A stretch of DNA of 64,000 bases from Balneolaceae bacterium (GTDB lineage Bacteria > Bacteroidota > Rhodothermia > Balneolales > Balneolaceae): the NCBI GenBank assembly GCA_034521495.1, contig JAXHMK010000011.1:27056-91055 (forward strand), read 5' to 3'. The notes under the pieces are model-generated. The model worked only from the letters and a program-made list of their open reading frames with translations. It made no database searches and had not been told where the DNA came from. A program made the translations under genes and the position numbers. Below, in pieces: positions 1 through 8,753 of the stretch. The stretch's first letter is position 1; every line of letters begins with the position of its first letter.

Positions 1-427
1 GTGCAACCCTGTCTATCGAACCATCTTCTGCCTGGAATCGCTGGCGGATAAATGGGGCTGGATTATCTCCCGTTACCATCTCAAGCAACTCATTATCAGT
101 TACAGTTATACCAATCTCATTCATCTTCTGCTGAATCAGCTCAGCCGCTACGAGGTCTTCCCACGCCTGATTTTCGTAATTAGCTCTCATTTCCGGAGTA
201 ACTGAACCACCGGTTCGCTGACTGTATTGTTCGGTGTAATAATTTACCCGCTGATTGTACTCATTCAGAGAGATCTCCTGGCCATTTACACTGCCAAGTG
301 ATCTCGGTCCAACTGTCATAGCATCAAATACCTGGGTATCTGCCAACACCCATAAAATTCCAAATGAGAATATCAGTATCCAAAGAATGGAGGCTGTACT
401 GTTTCTCATTTTTTCCATTACACCCAT
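1..427 (-). CDS. SurA/PpiD-like periplasmic peptidyl-prolyl isomerase (5' part)
   Basis: Only the N-terminal ~142 residues are in the window; the gene continues past the left edge. The protein begins MGVMEKMRNSTASILWIL, a short basic stretch followed by one membrane anchor (about residues 10-30), and then a SurA-N-like helical region with phrases such as SLNEYNQRVNYYTEQYSQ and VAAELIQQKMNEIGITVTD. A membrane-anchored SurA_N domain is the layout of PpiD-type folding factors, which handle outer-membrane and secreted proteins at the inner membrane; the parvulin domain that would confirm this lies outside the window. It is on the same strand as mlaEFD, 124 bp downstream of mlaD, so co-transcription is possible. 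The start ATG at 427 was chosen because it precedes the anchor directly. Confidence 0.8.
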   Translation of the reverse strand, partial: MGVMEKMRNSTASILWILIFSFGILWVLADTQVFDAMTVGPRSLGSVNGQEISLNEYNQRVNYYTEQYSQRTGGSVTPEMRANYENQAWEDLVAAELIQQKMNEIGITVTDNELLEMVTGDNPAPFIRQRFQAEDGSIDRVA

Positions 428-551
428 AAGGGAACCTCAAAAAATCTGTTTAATTGTTAAATATGCGATTGTTTTATAGCCTCAAAATATACAATAACTC
501 TACACGAAGCACAACGAATTGGTATTGGCTCTCGTTGTTTATGGGAGGATT

Positions 552-1481
552 TTAAAACACCTCAATGATACTCATGTGTTTTAAATATTTTCCAGGGTCT
601 TCGTTAATCCCTTTTACAAGTTTGTTTAGTTCAACAGTCAGAGAATCGATGTTGTCATATACAGAGGGATCGTTAATAAGTTTACCCATAGTGCCTTCTC
701 CGCGATTCAATTTGTCCAGGAGTTGATTGAGACTGCCTGAAGCCACTTCCAGCTCTTCGCGCACTACAGAAAGCTGCCTGACATTCTCTTCAATCGACGT
801 CATCAGGCTATCAACTTTTGGGCGATTGTTGGTTGTGAGCGTATCCAGCTGACTGATAACACGACTTCCAGATTCAATCGCTTTGTCTATATCACCCTGT
901 TTTTCTTCCAGAAGATTGGCCACTCTGTCTGAAGATTCCAAGAGGTTGTTCAACGTTTCATCGAGTTTACCCCGTGTTTCATCATCTACAGTTTTATTTA
1001 ACTGACGCAGAAACTGGTTCAATTCGTTTATGGAGTTCGAAACATCCGACCCAAGCTGTTCTCCCTGTGCACCTAACGTTTCCATCATGGTCTGAGCGTA
1101 AGTTCCGGCAATTTCATCTCCGCTTTCCAGCATTCGCGAGGAACTGCCAAGTTCTATTACAATCGATTTGCCCTCTACAATGCCAAGTGAAGTGAGATTC
1201 GCCCGGGAATCCTCCGGAATATTAATATTTGTATCAATACTCATTCCCACACGCACGTTGCTTTCCGGCGTCAATTGTACTGAATTTACCGATCCTACAC
1301 GAACACCTTTAATGTACACAAGGCTTCCATTGCTAATTCCATCCGCTTTCTCAAATGTACTGCTGATCGTTAGGGATGTACCGAAAATTGGTACGTCCCG
1401 CATGAATCGAAATCCAATAATGGCTACAATCACAGCCAGGAAAACGGTTATTCCTACTTTAGCTTCGTTACTCAAATTCAT
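552..1481 (-). CDS. mlaD: MlaD-like MCE-domain protein
   Basis: Substrate-binding subunit of an Mla-type phospholipid transporter. One N-terminal membrane anchor (about residues 9-27) is followed by a single MCE domain (about 35-115, with ADGISNGSLVYIKGVRVGSV). A long helical region (about 140-290) follows, containing LLDKLNRGEGTMGKLINDPS, a motif repeated across this family. At 309 residues it is longer than E. coli MlaD (~180) and matches the longer coiled-coil type seen in Bacteroidota. It is last in the mlaE-mlaF-mlaD set, 5 bp after mlaF. No mlaC or mlaB homologue is seen nearby. Direction of lipid transport cannot be read from sequence. Confidence 0.93.
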   Translation of the reverse strand: MNLSNEAKVGITVFLAVIVAIIGFRFMRDVPIFGTSLTISSTFEKADGISNGSLVYIKGVRVGSVNSVQLTPESNVRVGMSIDTNINIPEDSRANLTSLGIVEGKSIVIELGSSSRMLESGDEIAGTYAQTMMETLGAQGEQLGSDVSNSINELNQFLRQLNKTVDDETRGKLDETLNNLLESSDRVANLLEEKQGDIDKAIESGSRVISQLDTLTTNNRPKVDSLMTSIEENVRQLSVVREELEVASGSLNQLLDKLNRGEGTMGKLINDPSVYDNIDSLTVELNKLVKGINEDPGKYLKHMSIIEVF

Positions 1482-1486
1482 CCTTT

Positions 1487-2227
1487 TTAATGTTTAACTT
1501 GATGTTCACTGGCTGTAATGAAATCGACCAGGTTTTTCTGGTTACTATTTTTCATCTCTTCAATTGTACCATGCCAACTTAGCTCCTGTTGATCCAAAAA
1601 TGCAACTTTATCGGCTACTTCAAGAACGCTGTGCATATCGTGGGTAACCACAATGGAAGTAACATCAAACTGGTTTGCCATCTCCAGAATCAACTCATTA
1701 ATTTCATCAGCCGTTTGCGGATCGAGACCTGAAGTTGGCTCATCATACATAATATACTTGGGTTCCAGGATAATAGCCCTGGCAAGGCCTACGCGTTTTC
1801 TCATACCACCTGATAGTTCTGCTGTTTCCTGCTGCGCTGCACTTTCGAGATTTACATATCCCAAAGCCCGCATTACATTCTCATTAATTTCTTCTTCGGT
1901 TTGATTTGTAAAATATCGAAGTGGAAATGCCACATTTTCAAACGTATTTATAGAATCAAACAATGCCGATCCCTGGAATAGTACACCAAATTTCTGGCGA
2001 AGTTTTCTTTTATCAACATAATCGAGTTCAAAAATATTCTTTCCGTCGATAATAACCTCTCCTGTATCCGGCTCTAAAAGGGCATTAATATGTTTCAAAA
2101 GTACGGATTTTCCGCATCCGGACCGACCGATTATAGCAGTGATCTCGCCCTCTTCAATACTGAAAGATACATCCTGCCAGACCAAGAGGTCACCGAAACT
2201 TTTTTTAAGATTTTTGATATCGATCAT
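1487..2227 (-). CDS. mlaF: MlaF-like ABC transporter ATPase
   Basis: Cytoplasmic ATPase of the Mla/MCE phospholipid transporter. Visible motifs in order: Walker A GRSGCGKS (residues 34-41), Q-loop in FGVLFQGSALF, ABC signature LSGGMRKR, Walker B with YDEPTSGLD, and switch histidine in VVTHDM. The GSALFDS stretch after the Q-loop and the GGMRKRVGLARA signature are typical of MlaF rather than other ABC ATPases. The 246-residue length is normal for the family. It overlaps mlaE by 4 bp (ATGA type), which suggests translational coupling, and is 5 bp from mlaD. Confidence 0.95.
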   Translation of the reverse strand: MIDIKNLKKSFGDLLVWQDVSFSIEEGEITAIIGRSGCGKSVLLKHINALLEPDTGEVIIDGKNIFELDYVDKRKLRQKFGVLFQGSALFDSINTFENVAFPLRYFTNQTEEEINENVMRALGYVNLESAAQQETAELSGGMRKRVGLARAIILEPKYIMYDEPTSGLDPQTADEINELILEMANQFDVTSIVVTHDMHSVLEVADKVAFLDQQELSWHGTIEEMKNSNQKNLVDFITASEHQVKH

Positions 2228-2961
2228 AGTAACAATGCAGCTAAAATAAAGTCAGCCAATAGAATATAAATACAGCCTAATACGGTTGCCTGTGTTGTAC
2301 TGTTTCCCACACCTTCAGCGCCGCCGGTTGCAAAATAACCTTTGTAACAGGCGATAGATGTTATAATAAAACCAAAAACAAATGATTTCACGACTCCAAA
2401 TGCAACATCCCAGGGGTAGAAATACATCCGCGCACCTTCAAGAAAATCAGCCGGGGGAACCTGCCCTGAAAAATATCCTGCTGCAACACCACCTGCTAAC
2501 CCACAAACACTGGCTACAACGTAAATAACAGGAAACATTAAAATACCTGCCAACACTCGTGGAACTACTAAAAATGAAACAGAGTTAAATCCCATAGATT
2601 CCAAAGCATCAATCTGTTCGCTTACACGCATTGTTCCCAGTTCCGTAGCAACCCTCGCTCCCACCTTTCCGGCAAGAACCAGACCTGAAATTACAGCGGC
2701 CAATTCAATTAAAATAGATTGTGATACAATGGCTCCAATGGTAGAAAGCGGAATAAATGCCGAATCAAGCTGGTAGGCAGACTGAAGTGTCATTACCGAA
2801 CCGGTAAACACCCCAACCAGTATAATAATTGGTACAGAATCGTAGCCCACCTTCACTAATTCCTGAAACAGGTTTTTGCGGTAGGTACTAAACTCCGTAG
2901 AAGAACGAAGTCCCTGGTATAGCAGGGAACTGTATTTTCCTAATTCTTTAAATACACGCAT
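2224..2961 (-). CDS. mlaE: MlaE-like ABC transporter permease
   Basis: Membrane permease of the Mla system (MlaE/YrbE family, 245 residues). It has several hydrophobic segments and the family hallmark after the second one, KVGARVATELGTMRVSEQID, including the EQIDALESMG helix that contacts the ATPase. It is the first gene of the mlaE-mlaF-mlaD operon and overlaps mlaF by 4 bp. The start at 2961 gives a short amphipathic N-terminus (MRVFKELGKY) as in other MlaE proteins. The 278 bp up to aroC is the divergent promoter region of this operon and the aroC operon; I see no clear operator in it. Confidence 0.95.
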   Translation of the reverse strand: MRVFKELGKYSSLLYQGLRSSTEFSTYRKNLFQELVKVGYDSVPIIILVGVFTGSVMTLQSAYQLDSAFIPLSTIGAIVSQSILIELAAVISGLVLAGKVGARVATELGTMRVSEQIDALESMGFNSVSFLVVPRVLAGILMFPVIYVVASVCGLAGGVAAGYFSGQVPPADFLEGARMYFYPWDVAFGVVKSFVFGFIITSIACYKGYFATGGAEGVGNSTTQATVLGCIYILLADFILAALLL

Positions 2962-3239
2962 GCAGCGTATTTTTCGTAGAAATTTATTTTTTTTGTGATA
3001 CTTTTTTGGGGATTTTAGCCCGCTAATATTACAAAAGTTTTTTCCAAAATGTGGCTTACATTAAGTAGCAATCACAACGGTATAAAACTACAAAAGGTTT
3101 TTGCAAAGTGAAGATTTTTTGATCCGACAAATCTACTTCTTTATTTGGCAAGATGAATCAAGCAGATCGTTGGTATAACTCTTATTTTTCCCGCCACTCT
3201 TTGTTAACTTACGTTTTTTAAAACAGACACCATTATTTA

Positions 3240-4421
3240 ATGATCCGATATTACACAGCAGGCGAATCTCACGGTCCCGGTCTCACAGGAATTGTTGAAG
3301 GCGTTCCCGCCGGCCTTGAAATTACAGAAGATTATATTGAACAACACCTTGTCCGCCGCCAAAAGGGGTACGGGCGCGGTGGACGTATGGCATTCGAAAA
3401 AGACCATGCAGATATACAATCCGGTGTTCGATTTTCGAAAACTATGGGGGCTCCTATTGCGCTTTCAATGGTGAACCGCGCCTATGAAAAAGACGATAGC
3501 AATTGGCCAAAAGTGATGGCCAAAACCGGTGAACGCGGTGATGTTGAAAAAATAACACTGCCAAGGCCCGGCCATGCTGATCTTGTGGGACTCCAAAAAT
3601 ATCGGTTTGATGATATCCGCCCCGTGATTGAACGATCCAGTGCCCGGGAAACGGCTATGCGTGTTGCCTGCTGCTCAGTGGCAAGAAAGTTTTTAAAGGA
3701 GCTCGGGATAGAGATCGGCGGCCACGTGATCCAGTTAGGCTCTATTGGTTACAGCGGATGGGAATCCGTACGAAAAATTGCAGATCCACTTGCCGAAAAT
3801 GGTGCAGAAACGATCTATAAAACCGCTGACGAATCGGATGTTCGCTGCCTGGATGATGAACTTAGCCATCAGATGCGCGAGGAGATCAAAATTAAAAGAA
3901 AAGAGGGGACCTCGCTTGGAGGTATATATGAAATTGTTGTGACCGGTTTACCCGCAGGCCTTGGCAGTCATGTTCACTGGGATCGCAAACTCGACGGTCA
4001 GCTGGCCCAGGCCATTATGAGCACTCAGGCAATGAAAGGTGTTGAAATAGGACTCGGCTTCGATGCAGGTAAAACACACGGCCACAATGTACACGATGAA
4101 ATCATCTACGAAGATGGATCCTTCAAACGCAGAACGAACCGGCTGGGAGGCTTTGAAGGCGGTATGACAACCGGAATGCCAATCATTTTGCGTGGAGTGA
4201 TGAAGCCGATACCTACGATGATAAAACCCCTGAAAACTGCCGACGTTGTAACAAAAGAGGAACAAGACACTCGCTACGAACGATCCGATGTTTGTGCTCT
4301 TCCACGTGCAGTTGTAGTTGCAGAGAGTGTAATAGCACCCGTGATTACGAATGCTATCCTGGAAAAATTCGGCGGCGACTCTATGTCTGAAATTCTGGAA
4401 CGTTATCCTCATGAAAAATAG
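3240..4421 (+). CDS. aroC: Chorismate synthase
   Basis: Converts 5-enolpyruvylshikimate-3-phosphate to chorismate, the last step of the shikimate pathway, using reduced FMN. The protein opens with MIRYYTAGESHGPGL, the first family signature (GESHG). It also carries RPGHADLVGLQKY, RSSARETAMRVA and the C-terminal RSDVCALPRAVVVAES with the catalytic-type His and Arg regions. At 393 residues it is slightly longer than E. coli AroC (361), as in Gram-positive and Bacteroidota types. It heads a plus-strand run with TPR, LysM and CPBP genes; the end overlaps the next start by 11 bp. Confidence 0.97.
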   Translation: MIRYYTAGESHGPGLTGIVEGVPAGLEITEDYIEQHLVRRQKGYGRGGRMAFEKDHADIQSGVRFSKTMGAPIALSMVNRAYEKDDSNWPKVMAKTGERGDVEKITLPRPGHADLVGLQKYRFDDIRPVIERSSARETAMRVACCSVARKFLKELGIEIGGHVIQLGSIGYSGWESVRKIADPLAENGAETIYKTADESDVRCLDDELSHQMREEIKIKRKEGTSLGGIYEIVVTGLPAGLGSHVHWDRKLDGQLAQAIMSTQAMKGVEIGLGFDAGKTHGHNVHDEIIYEDGSFKRRTNRLGGFEGGMTTGMPIILRGVMKPIPTMIKPLKTADVVTKEEQDTRYERSDVCALPRAVVVAESVIAPVITNAILEKFGGDSMSEILERYPHEK

Positions 4422-4758
4422 CAGACAAAAGATCCGGGACCTTGCCTCTTCATTGAAAGAGAATCCAGACGATTCGTTTACTAAATTTGCATTGGCACTG
4501 GAACTGCTTAAGAAAGATGGCGTATCAAAAGCAAAGGTATTATTTGAATCAATTTTAAAGCAAGATCCCGATTATTTGGGCGTTTATTATCATCTCGGCA
4601 AGCTTTATGAGCGAACCGGTCGTCTTGATGATGCTCAACAAACGTTTCTCGACGGCCTTGAAGTTGCAAAAAAACAAAATAATGAACGAACGGCCCTTGA
4701 ATTAAAAGAAGCCCTTGAATCTATTAACACCGAACTGAATGATGATTCTATCTCTTAA
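4411..4758 (+). CDS. Small tetratricopeptide-repeat protein
   Basis: A 115-residue, mostly helical protein containing two to three TPR-like units (about residues 13-105). Recognisable pieces are KFALALELLKKDGVSKAKVL, YLGVYYHLGKLYERTGRLD and AQQTFLDGLEVAKK. It has no signal peptide, so it is probably a cytoplasmic scaffold. I chose the ATG at 4411, inside the end of aroC (overlap 11 bp), over an upstream in-frame start at 4351 because the extra residues do not look like protein and would overlap aroC further. It overlaps the next gene by 20 bp, indicating one transcript. The partner is unknown. Confidence 0.8.
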   Translation: MKNSRQKIRDLASSLKENPDDSFTKFALALELLKKDGVSKAKVLFESILKQDPDYLGVYYHLGKLYERTGRLDDAQQTFLDGLEVAKKQNNERTALELKEALESINTELNDDSIS

Positions 4759-5914
4759 AAAAACTGTCCTCCCCTCTCTTATTTTATGCATCTTACTTGT
4801 ATCAGGTTTTTCTGAATCAATCCGTGCTCAACAGACCGAACAAAAACATACCGTGCAACAAGGGGAAACGCTTTTTAGTATCTCTCAGCAATATGATCTG
4901 TCCGTTGGCCAGTTAAAAGAGTGGAATAAGCTGCAATCAAATGAACTCCAACCCGGCCAGGTACTCATTGTGGTACCTCACGCCAACGATGAACGAATAC
5001 TGCATAAAGTACAAGCAGGTGAATCGCTGTTTGGTATTTCACGGCAGTACAATGTAACGATTGCCGAAATCCAGGAGTGGAACAACTTAGAAAATACCAA
5101 TCTTGAAGCGGGCACCGAACTAATTATCTATCCTCAGCAGGAGAATGCTCAACAGCAACCCTCAATCGATGATCTTGAAGAGATGGATGAAGAAGAGCGA
5201 ACCTCTGTCGTAGAGCAGTATTCCGAATCAGCGGCTGAAAGCGAAACTTATACCGTAAAAAGCGGGGATACACTTTATGGCATTGCCCGCCAACACGATA
5301 TGACCATCACTGAACTTCGTCAAATCAACAATCTTCAGGATGATATGCTTCGGGTCGGCCAGCGTATTACCGTAAAAAAAATACAAACGGCTCCATCGGT
5401 TGCAGAAGGTGCAGAAAACTCCACACCACAGGGTAAATTTACAACTTACCGGGTTCAGAGAAATGAAAATACAGAGTCAGTTCTTGACAAATTTAATATG
5501 ACCCGTGAAGAGTTTGAGGCTCTGAACCGGGGCATGAGTGCAGATAATATTTCAGCCGGACAGCAGATTACTGTACTTCTTCCTCCCACCCGACATTTCG
5601 ACAATCCATATCTCCCGGATGCGAATCTCGAAGATCTCGGAACTGTTCCGGTAATGAGTTATTCAGAAAGTGATAAAGCCTCACCCACAACCAGTGGTGA
5701 GTTATATAACCCTGAACAACTGTCTGCTGCTCATTCTAATATGGCTCTTGGTAACATTATTTTTATTGAGAATCCATCCAATGGCAAGGGAGTATTCGTC
5801 CAGGTTAATGACCGGCATTCAGGAGAAGGGTTAAAATTATCACACAAAGCTTTTGAAATGCTTGACTTTTCAAGTATTGAACAACCGGTAGTAACTATTT
5901 ACCTCGATAATTAA
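4739..5914 (+). CDS. Secreted LysM-repeat protein with RlpA-like C-terminal domain
   Basis: Predicted cell-wall-binding secreted protein. A signal peptide (about residues 1-30, ending near IRAQ) is followed by four LysM modules at about 37-80, 85-132, 172-216 and 235-282. Typical LysM phrases are TVQQGETLFSISQQYDLSV and TVKSGDTLYGIARQHDMTI. The last ~75 residues resemble a double-psi beta-barrel of the RlpA/3D type (GKGVFVQVNDRHSGEGLKLS). LysM binds peptidoglycan; whether the barrel cleaves glycan is unknown, and it lacks an obvious catalytic Asp in the usual context. ATG ATG at 4739/4742 gives two possible starts; the first overlaps the TPR gene. Confidence 0.85.
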   Translation: MMILSLKKTVLPSLILCILLVSGFSESIRAQQTEQKHTVQQGETLFSISQQYDLSVGQLKEWNKLQSNELQPGQVLIVVPHANDERILHKVQAGESLFGISRQYNVTIAEIQEWNNLENTNLEAGTELIIYPQQENAQQQPSIDDLEEMDEEERTSVVEQYSESAAESETYTVKSGDTLYGIARQHDMTITELRQINNLQDDMLRVGQRITVKKIQTAPSVAEGAENSTPQGKFTTYRVQRNENTESVLDKFNMTREEFEALNRGMSADNISAGQQITVLLPPTRHFDNPYLPDANLEDLGTVPVMSYSESDKASPTTSGELYNPEQLSAAHSNMALGNIIFIENPSNGKGVFVQVNDRHSGEGLKLSHKAFEMLDFSSIEQPVVTIYLDN

Positions 5915-5916
5915 AG

Positions 5917-6636
5917 GTGCTACGAAAGTCGCGTTCATACCTGGATCAAACCAAAGGAATATTATACAGTTACCTGATCTCCATTCCTCTTTTGATGCTT
6001 TACGAACTGTTGATTTGGATATCTCAGCCACCGGATCAAACAGTACGAATCTCTGTGGATGTTCTGTTTAAATCGTTCTTTCAATTCCTGGGAATGAATG
6101 CAATCTCAGCAACACTTTTAATTGCTGCTTTTATCGGTGCTGTGGTTTTGTACCGGAAACGGTCTGAACTTCCTCATCTTCGGTCAACATACTTTATTTC
6201 GATGCTCCTTGAATCAGCAGTTTATGCGGTTTTGATTACCGTTTTAATTGTTGGATTGCTTGATACAATTTTAACGATGAATCTGTCCGAAAGTGCCGGT
6301 ACGCTTAATAACGTTCAGTTGTTTGCTCTCTCTTTGGGTGCAGGCCTTTATGAAGAGTTGTTTTTCAGGGTGATTTTAGTGGGTGGTTTATCACTTTTTT
6401 TTATGAATTTTTTCTCAAAAAAGACAACTGCGTATGCTTTTTCAATACTTATTGCTGCATTCATATTTAGCGGAGTTCATTATATCGGCCAATACGGTGA
6501 TTTTTTTACACTTGGGTCGTTTTTGTTCAGGTTCTTATTTGGCTTAGCACTAAATCTTATTTATGTTATAAGAGGATTTGGGATTGCAGCCTGGACTCAT
6601 GCACTTTATGATATTTTTGTAATTTCACAAATGTAA
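5917..6636 (+). CDS. CPBP-family intramembrane metalloprotease
   Basis: Multi-spanning membrane protein of the CPBP (CAAX protease and bacteriocin-processing) family, 239 residues. The three hallmark motifs are present in order: YEELFFRVIL (EExxxR), FSGVHY (FxxxH) and WTHALYDIF (HxxxD/N). These build the metal site inside the membrane. Substrates cannot be predicted. It begins with GTG two bases after the LysM gene, so it belongs to the aroC operon. No ATG occurs early in the frame, which supports the GTG start. Confidence 0.85.
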   Translation: MLRKSRSYLDQTKGILYSYLISIPLLMLYELLIWISQPPDQTVRISVDVLFKSFFQFLGMNAISATLLIAAFIGAVVLYRKRSELPHLRSTYFISMLLESAVYAVLITVLIVGLLDTILTMNLSESAGTLNNVQLFALSLGAGLYEELFFRVILVGGLSLFFMNFFSKKTTAYAFSILIAAFIFSGVHYIGQYGDFFTLGSFLFRFLFGLALNLIYVIRGFGIAAWTHALYDIFVISQM

Positions 6637-6818
6637 AGTAAGGAACGAATTAATTATTCATTCAAGTTAGTAGTAGGTGTAAAAAAAATTTACATACCCA
6701 ATCAATTCTATCAATTAGTTAATTTGATTTTGGTATCTTAAATTTTGACTGCAAAAATTGATAGATCAGCATAATTAATTAATAATTAAAAGCACTGTTC
6801 TGACAAAAAAATAAAGGG

Positions 6819-7394
6819 ATGGCAGAACTCACAAAAAAAGAATTAAAAAAACAGGAAGATTTTAACGAAGAGATTATTCCTCATCTGGATGCATTATACA
6901 ACTTCGGATTGCGGTTAACTTCTGATCCGAATGATGCTGAAGATCTTGTGCAAGATACGATCGTTAAAGCTTATCGCTTCTTTAGCAGCTACGAGAAAGG
7001 TACGAATGCAAAAGCCTGGCTCTTTCGAATTTTAAAAAACTCGTACATCAACAACTACAGGAAAAAATCTAAAAAACCTCAACAGGTTGATTACGATGAA
7101 GTTTCTACATTTTACGAGACAATCCGGGCGGAGCGAACAGACACCTCGGATCTTGAAGACAAAATGTTTAGAGAGCTCATAGATGATGAACTCTCCAATG
7201 CACTTGATAATATTCCGGAAGATTTTCGAACTGTGGTTCTTCTCTGCGATGTAGAAGATTTTACTTACGAAGAGATTGCCAACATGCTGGATGTTCCAAT
7301 CGGTACTATTCGATCCCGATTGCACAGAGGCAGAAATCTGCTGAAAGCTGAATTGATGGATTACGCTGCAAACCGAGGATACGCTGATGATTAA
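6819..7394 (+). CDS. ECF-type RNA polymerase sigma factor (RpoE-like)
   Basis: A 191-residue sigma-70 family ECF factor. Region 2 spans about residues 20-90 (DAEDLVQDTIVKAYRFF, TNAKAWLFRILKNSYINNYR) and region 4 about 120-180 (TYEEIANMLDVPIGTIRSRLHRGR). The acidic linker TSDLEDKMFRELIDDELS resembles the SigR/RpoE group common in Bacteroidota and Rhodothermota. No anti-sigma gene follows; the next gene is a convergent histidine kinase overlapping by 4 bp. Control is therefore probably transcriptional or by a distant anti-sigma. The start at 6819 follows a purine-rich AAAGGG. Confidence 0.93.
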   Translation: MAELTKKELKKQEDFNEEIIPHLDALYNFGLRLTSDPNDAEDLVQDTIVKAYRFFSSYEKGTNAKAWLFRILKNSYINNYRKKSKKPQQVDYDEVSTFYETIRAERTDTSDLEDKMFRELIDDELSNALDNIPEDFRTVVLLCDVEDFTYEEIANMLDVPIGTIRSRLHRGRNLLKAELMDYAANRGYADD

Positions 7395-8671
7395 ATAGGC
7401 AGTATAATCCGGATAACTGTTCCCTTATTGATCTCAGTTTTATATATAAATATTTTTCCTTTGTGATATTCTTCAATAATCCGTTTCGTCAGGCTTAATC
7501 CAAGTCCCCATCCCCTTTTCTTTGTGCTATAACCAGGTTTAAACACCTCTTTGAGATATTTCCTGTCGATTCCTGATCCTGAATCTTCAACATCAATTAC
7601 CATCTGGTCTCCATCTTTTTCTACCGTAATTGCCACATAAGCATCTGTTACAGTTTCTTTAATGGCATCCATAGAGTTTTTAATCAGATTTTCAACGGCC
7701 CATTGAAACAGTTCAGGGTTTAAATGTGCTTTCTCATCCGTATTAATACTTTTTCGTACATCAATAGATTTTCCGAGAGATGGTAAACGACGTTTCATAT
7801 ATGAGATTACTTCATCAATAATCGGTTCGGGGTGAACCATTTTCAACTCCGGTTGCGATCCAATTTTATTGAACCGTTCAGCAATCCCTTTTAACCGAGT
7901 CACATCATTTTCAATCTCGTAGGCAATAGACAGACTCTCTTCATCATTTTGGTTTTTATCTTTCAAAAGCTGCAGCCAACCATAAATACTTGACAGAGGA
8001 GTGCCCAATTGATGGGCGGCCTCTTTGGTCATACCTACCCATAAGTTCGATTGCTCCGAACGTGTAATACTTTTGTAGGTGATATACCCAACTCCAAGAA
8101 GAAGGGCTAAAATTCCAAATTGTACATAAGGGAAAAACCGAAGATAACGGACCGTGGGACTTTCGCCGTAATACACATACTGGTTTTGCATCTGGTTATC
8201 TTCTCCAAATGTAATGGTAATCGGTTCATGATGTTCAGCAAAACCCTCAGCCAGAGATTCCAAATCTGTATCTTCATTTTCAATAAATCGATAATGGACT
8301 ACAAAACCGGACTCATCCATTACAATTACCGGGATATTAAATAGGTCTGGCGGAGTGATGATCTCTTGTGTAACAAAATCCTCTGTAAATCTTGCGGCCT
8401 CTGCAGAACGAATCATTCTTGCCAGGCTGTCGGGCACATTCGGATACATACTCAACATATCTGCTACCCGATTTAATGTTGTGCTAACCTCCAGGTGAAC
8501 AGGATCATAATTGAATTCGAATGCTTTTGCCCAAAGCTCTACACTCTTTCTCTCCTGTTCCATAATTTTGTTGATAAGAACCTGGTTGTACACAAAAGAG
8601 GCACCAGCCAAAAGAATCAGAAAGGAAACAAGAATAATCTTTATCCGGCTGGATGGTAGTAGTGTATTCAT
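7391..8671 (-). CDS. Membrane sensor histidine kinase, orphan
   Basis: A 426-residue sensor kinase with two membrane segments (about 10-30 and 182-200) enclosing a ~150-residue periplasmic sensor. The HisKA-type phosphoacceptor is H220 in KEAAHQLGTPLSS, followed by a HATPase domain with N-box NLIKNSMDAIKE, G1 DSGSGID and G2 WGLGLSLTKRI. The phosphoacceptor context AHQLGTPLSS, with Gln in place of the more common Glu/Asp after His, is a subtype frequent in Bacteroidota. No response regulator is adjacent; an ECF sigma gene lies convergently, sharing 4 bp. The signal is unknown. Confidence 0.88.
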   Translation of the reverse strand: MNTLLPSSRIKIILVSFLILLAGASFVYNQVLINKIMEQERKSVELWAKAFEFNYDPVHLEVSTTLNRVADMLSMYPNVPDSLARMIRSAEAARFTEDFVTQEIITPPDLFNIPVIVMDESGFVVHYRFIENEDTDLESLAEGFAEHHEPITITFGEDNQMQNQYVYYGESPTVRYLRFFPYVQFGILALLLGVGYITYKSITRSEQSNLWVGMTKEAAHQLGTPLSSIYGWLQLLKDKNQNDEESLSIAYEIENDVTRLKGIAERFNKIGSQPELKMVHPEPIIDEVISYMKRRLPSLGKSIDVRKSINTDEKAHLNPELFQWAVENLIKNSMDAIKETVTDAYVAITVEKDGDQMVIDVEDSGSGIDRKYLKEVFKPGYSTKKRGWGLGLSLTKRIIEEYHKGKIFIYKTEINKGTVIRIILPI

Positions 8672-8753
8672 GGTTGAGCCCGATTAAAAAGACGGAGCTT
8701 TATTGCCAAAAACTGTATAAAAAACACAACGTTAATACATTGTGCCTGAATGG

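Noticed and set aside
3948..4412. 154-codon frame antisense to aroC
   Set aside because: Opposite a clear chorismate synthase; no domain in its translation.
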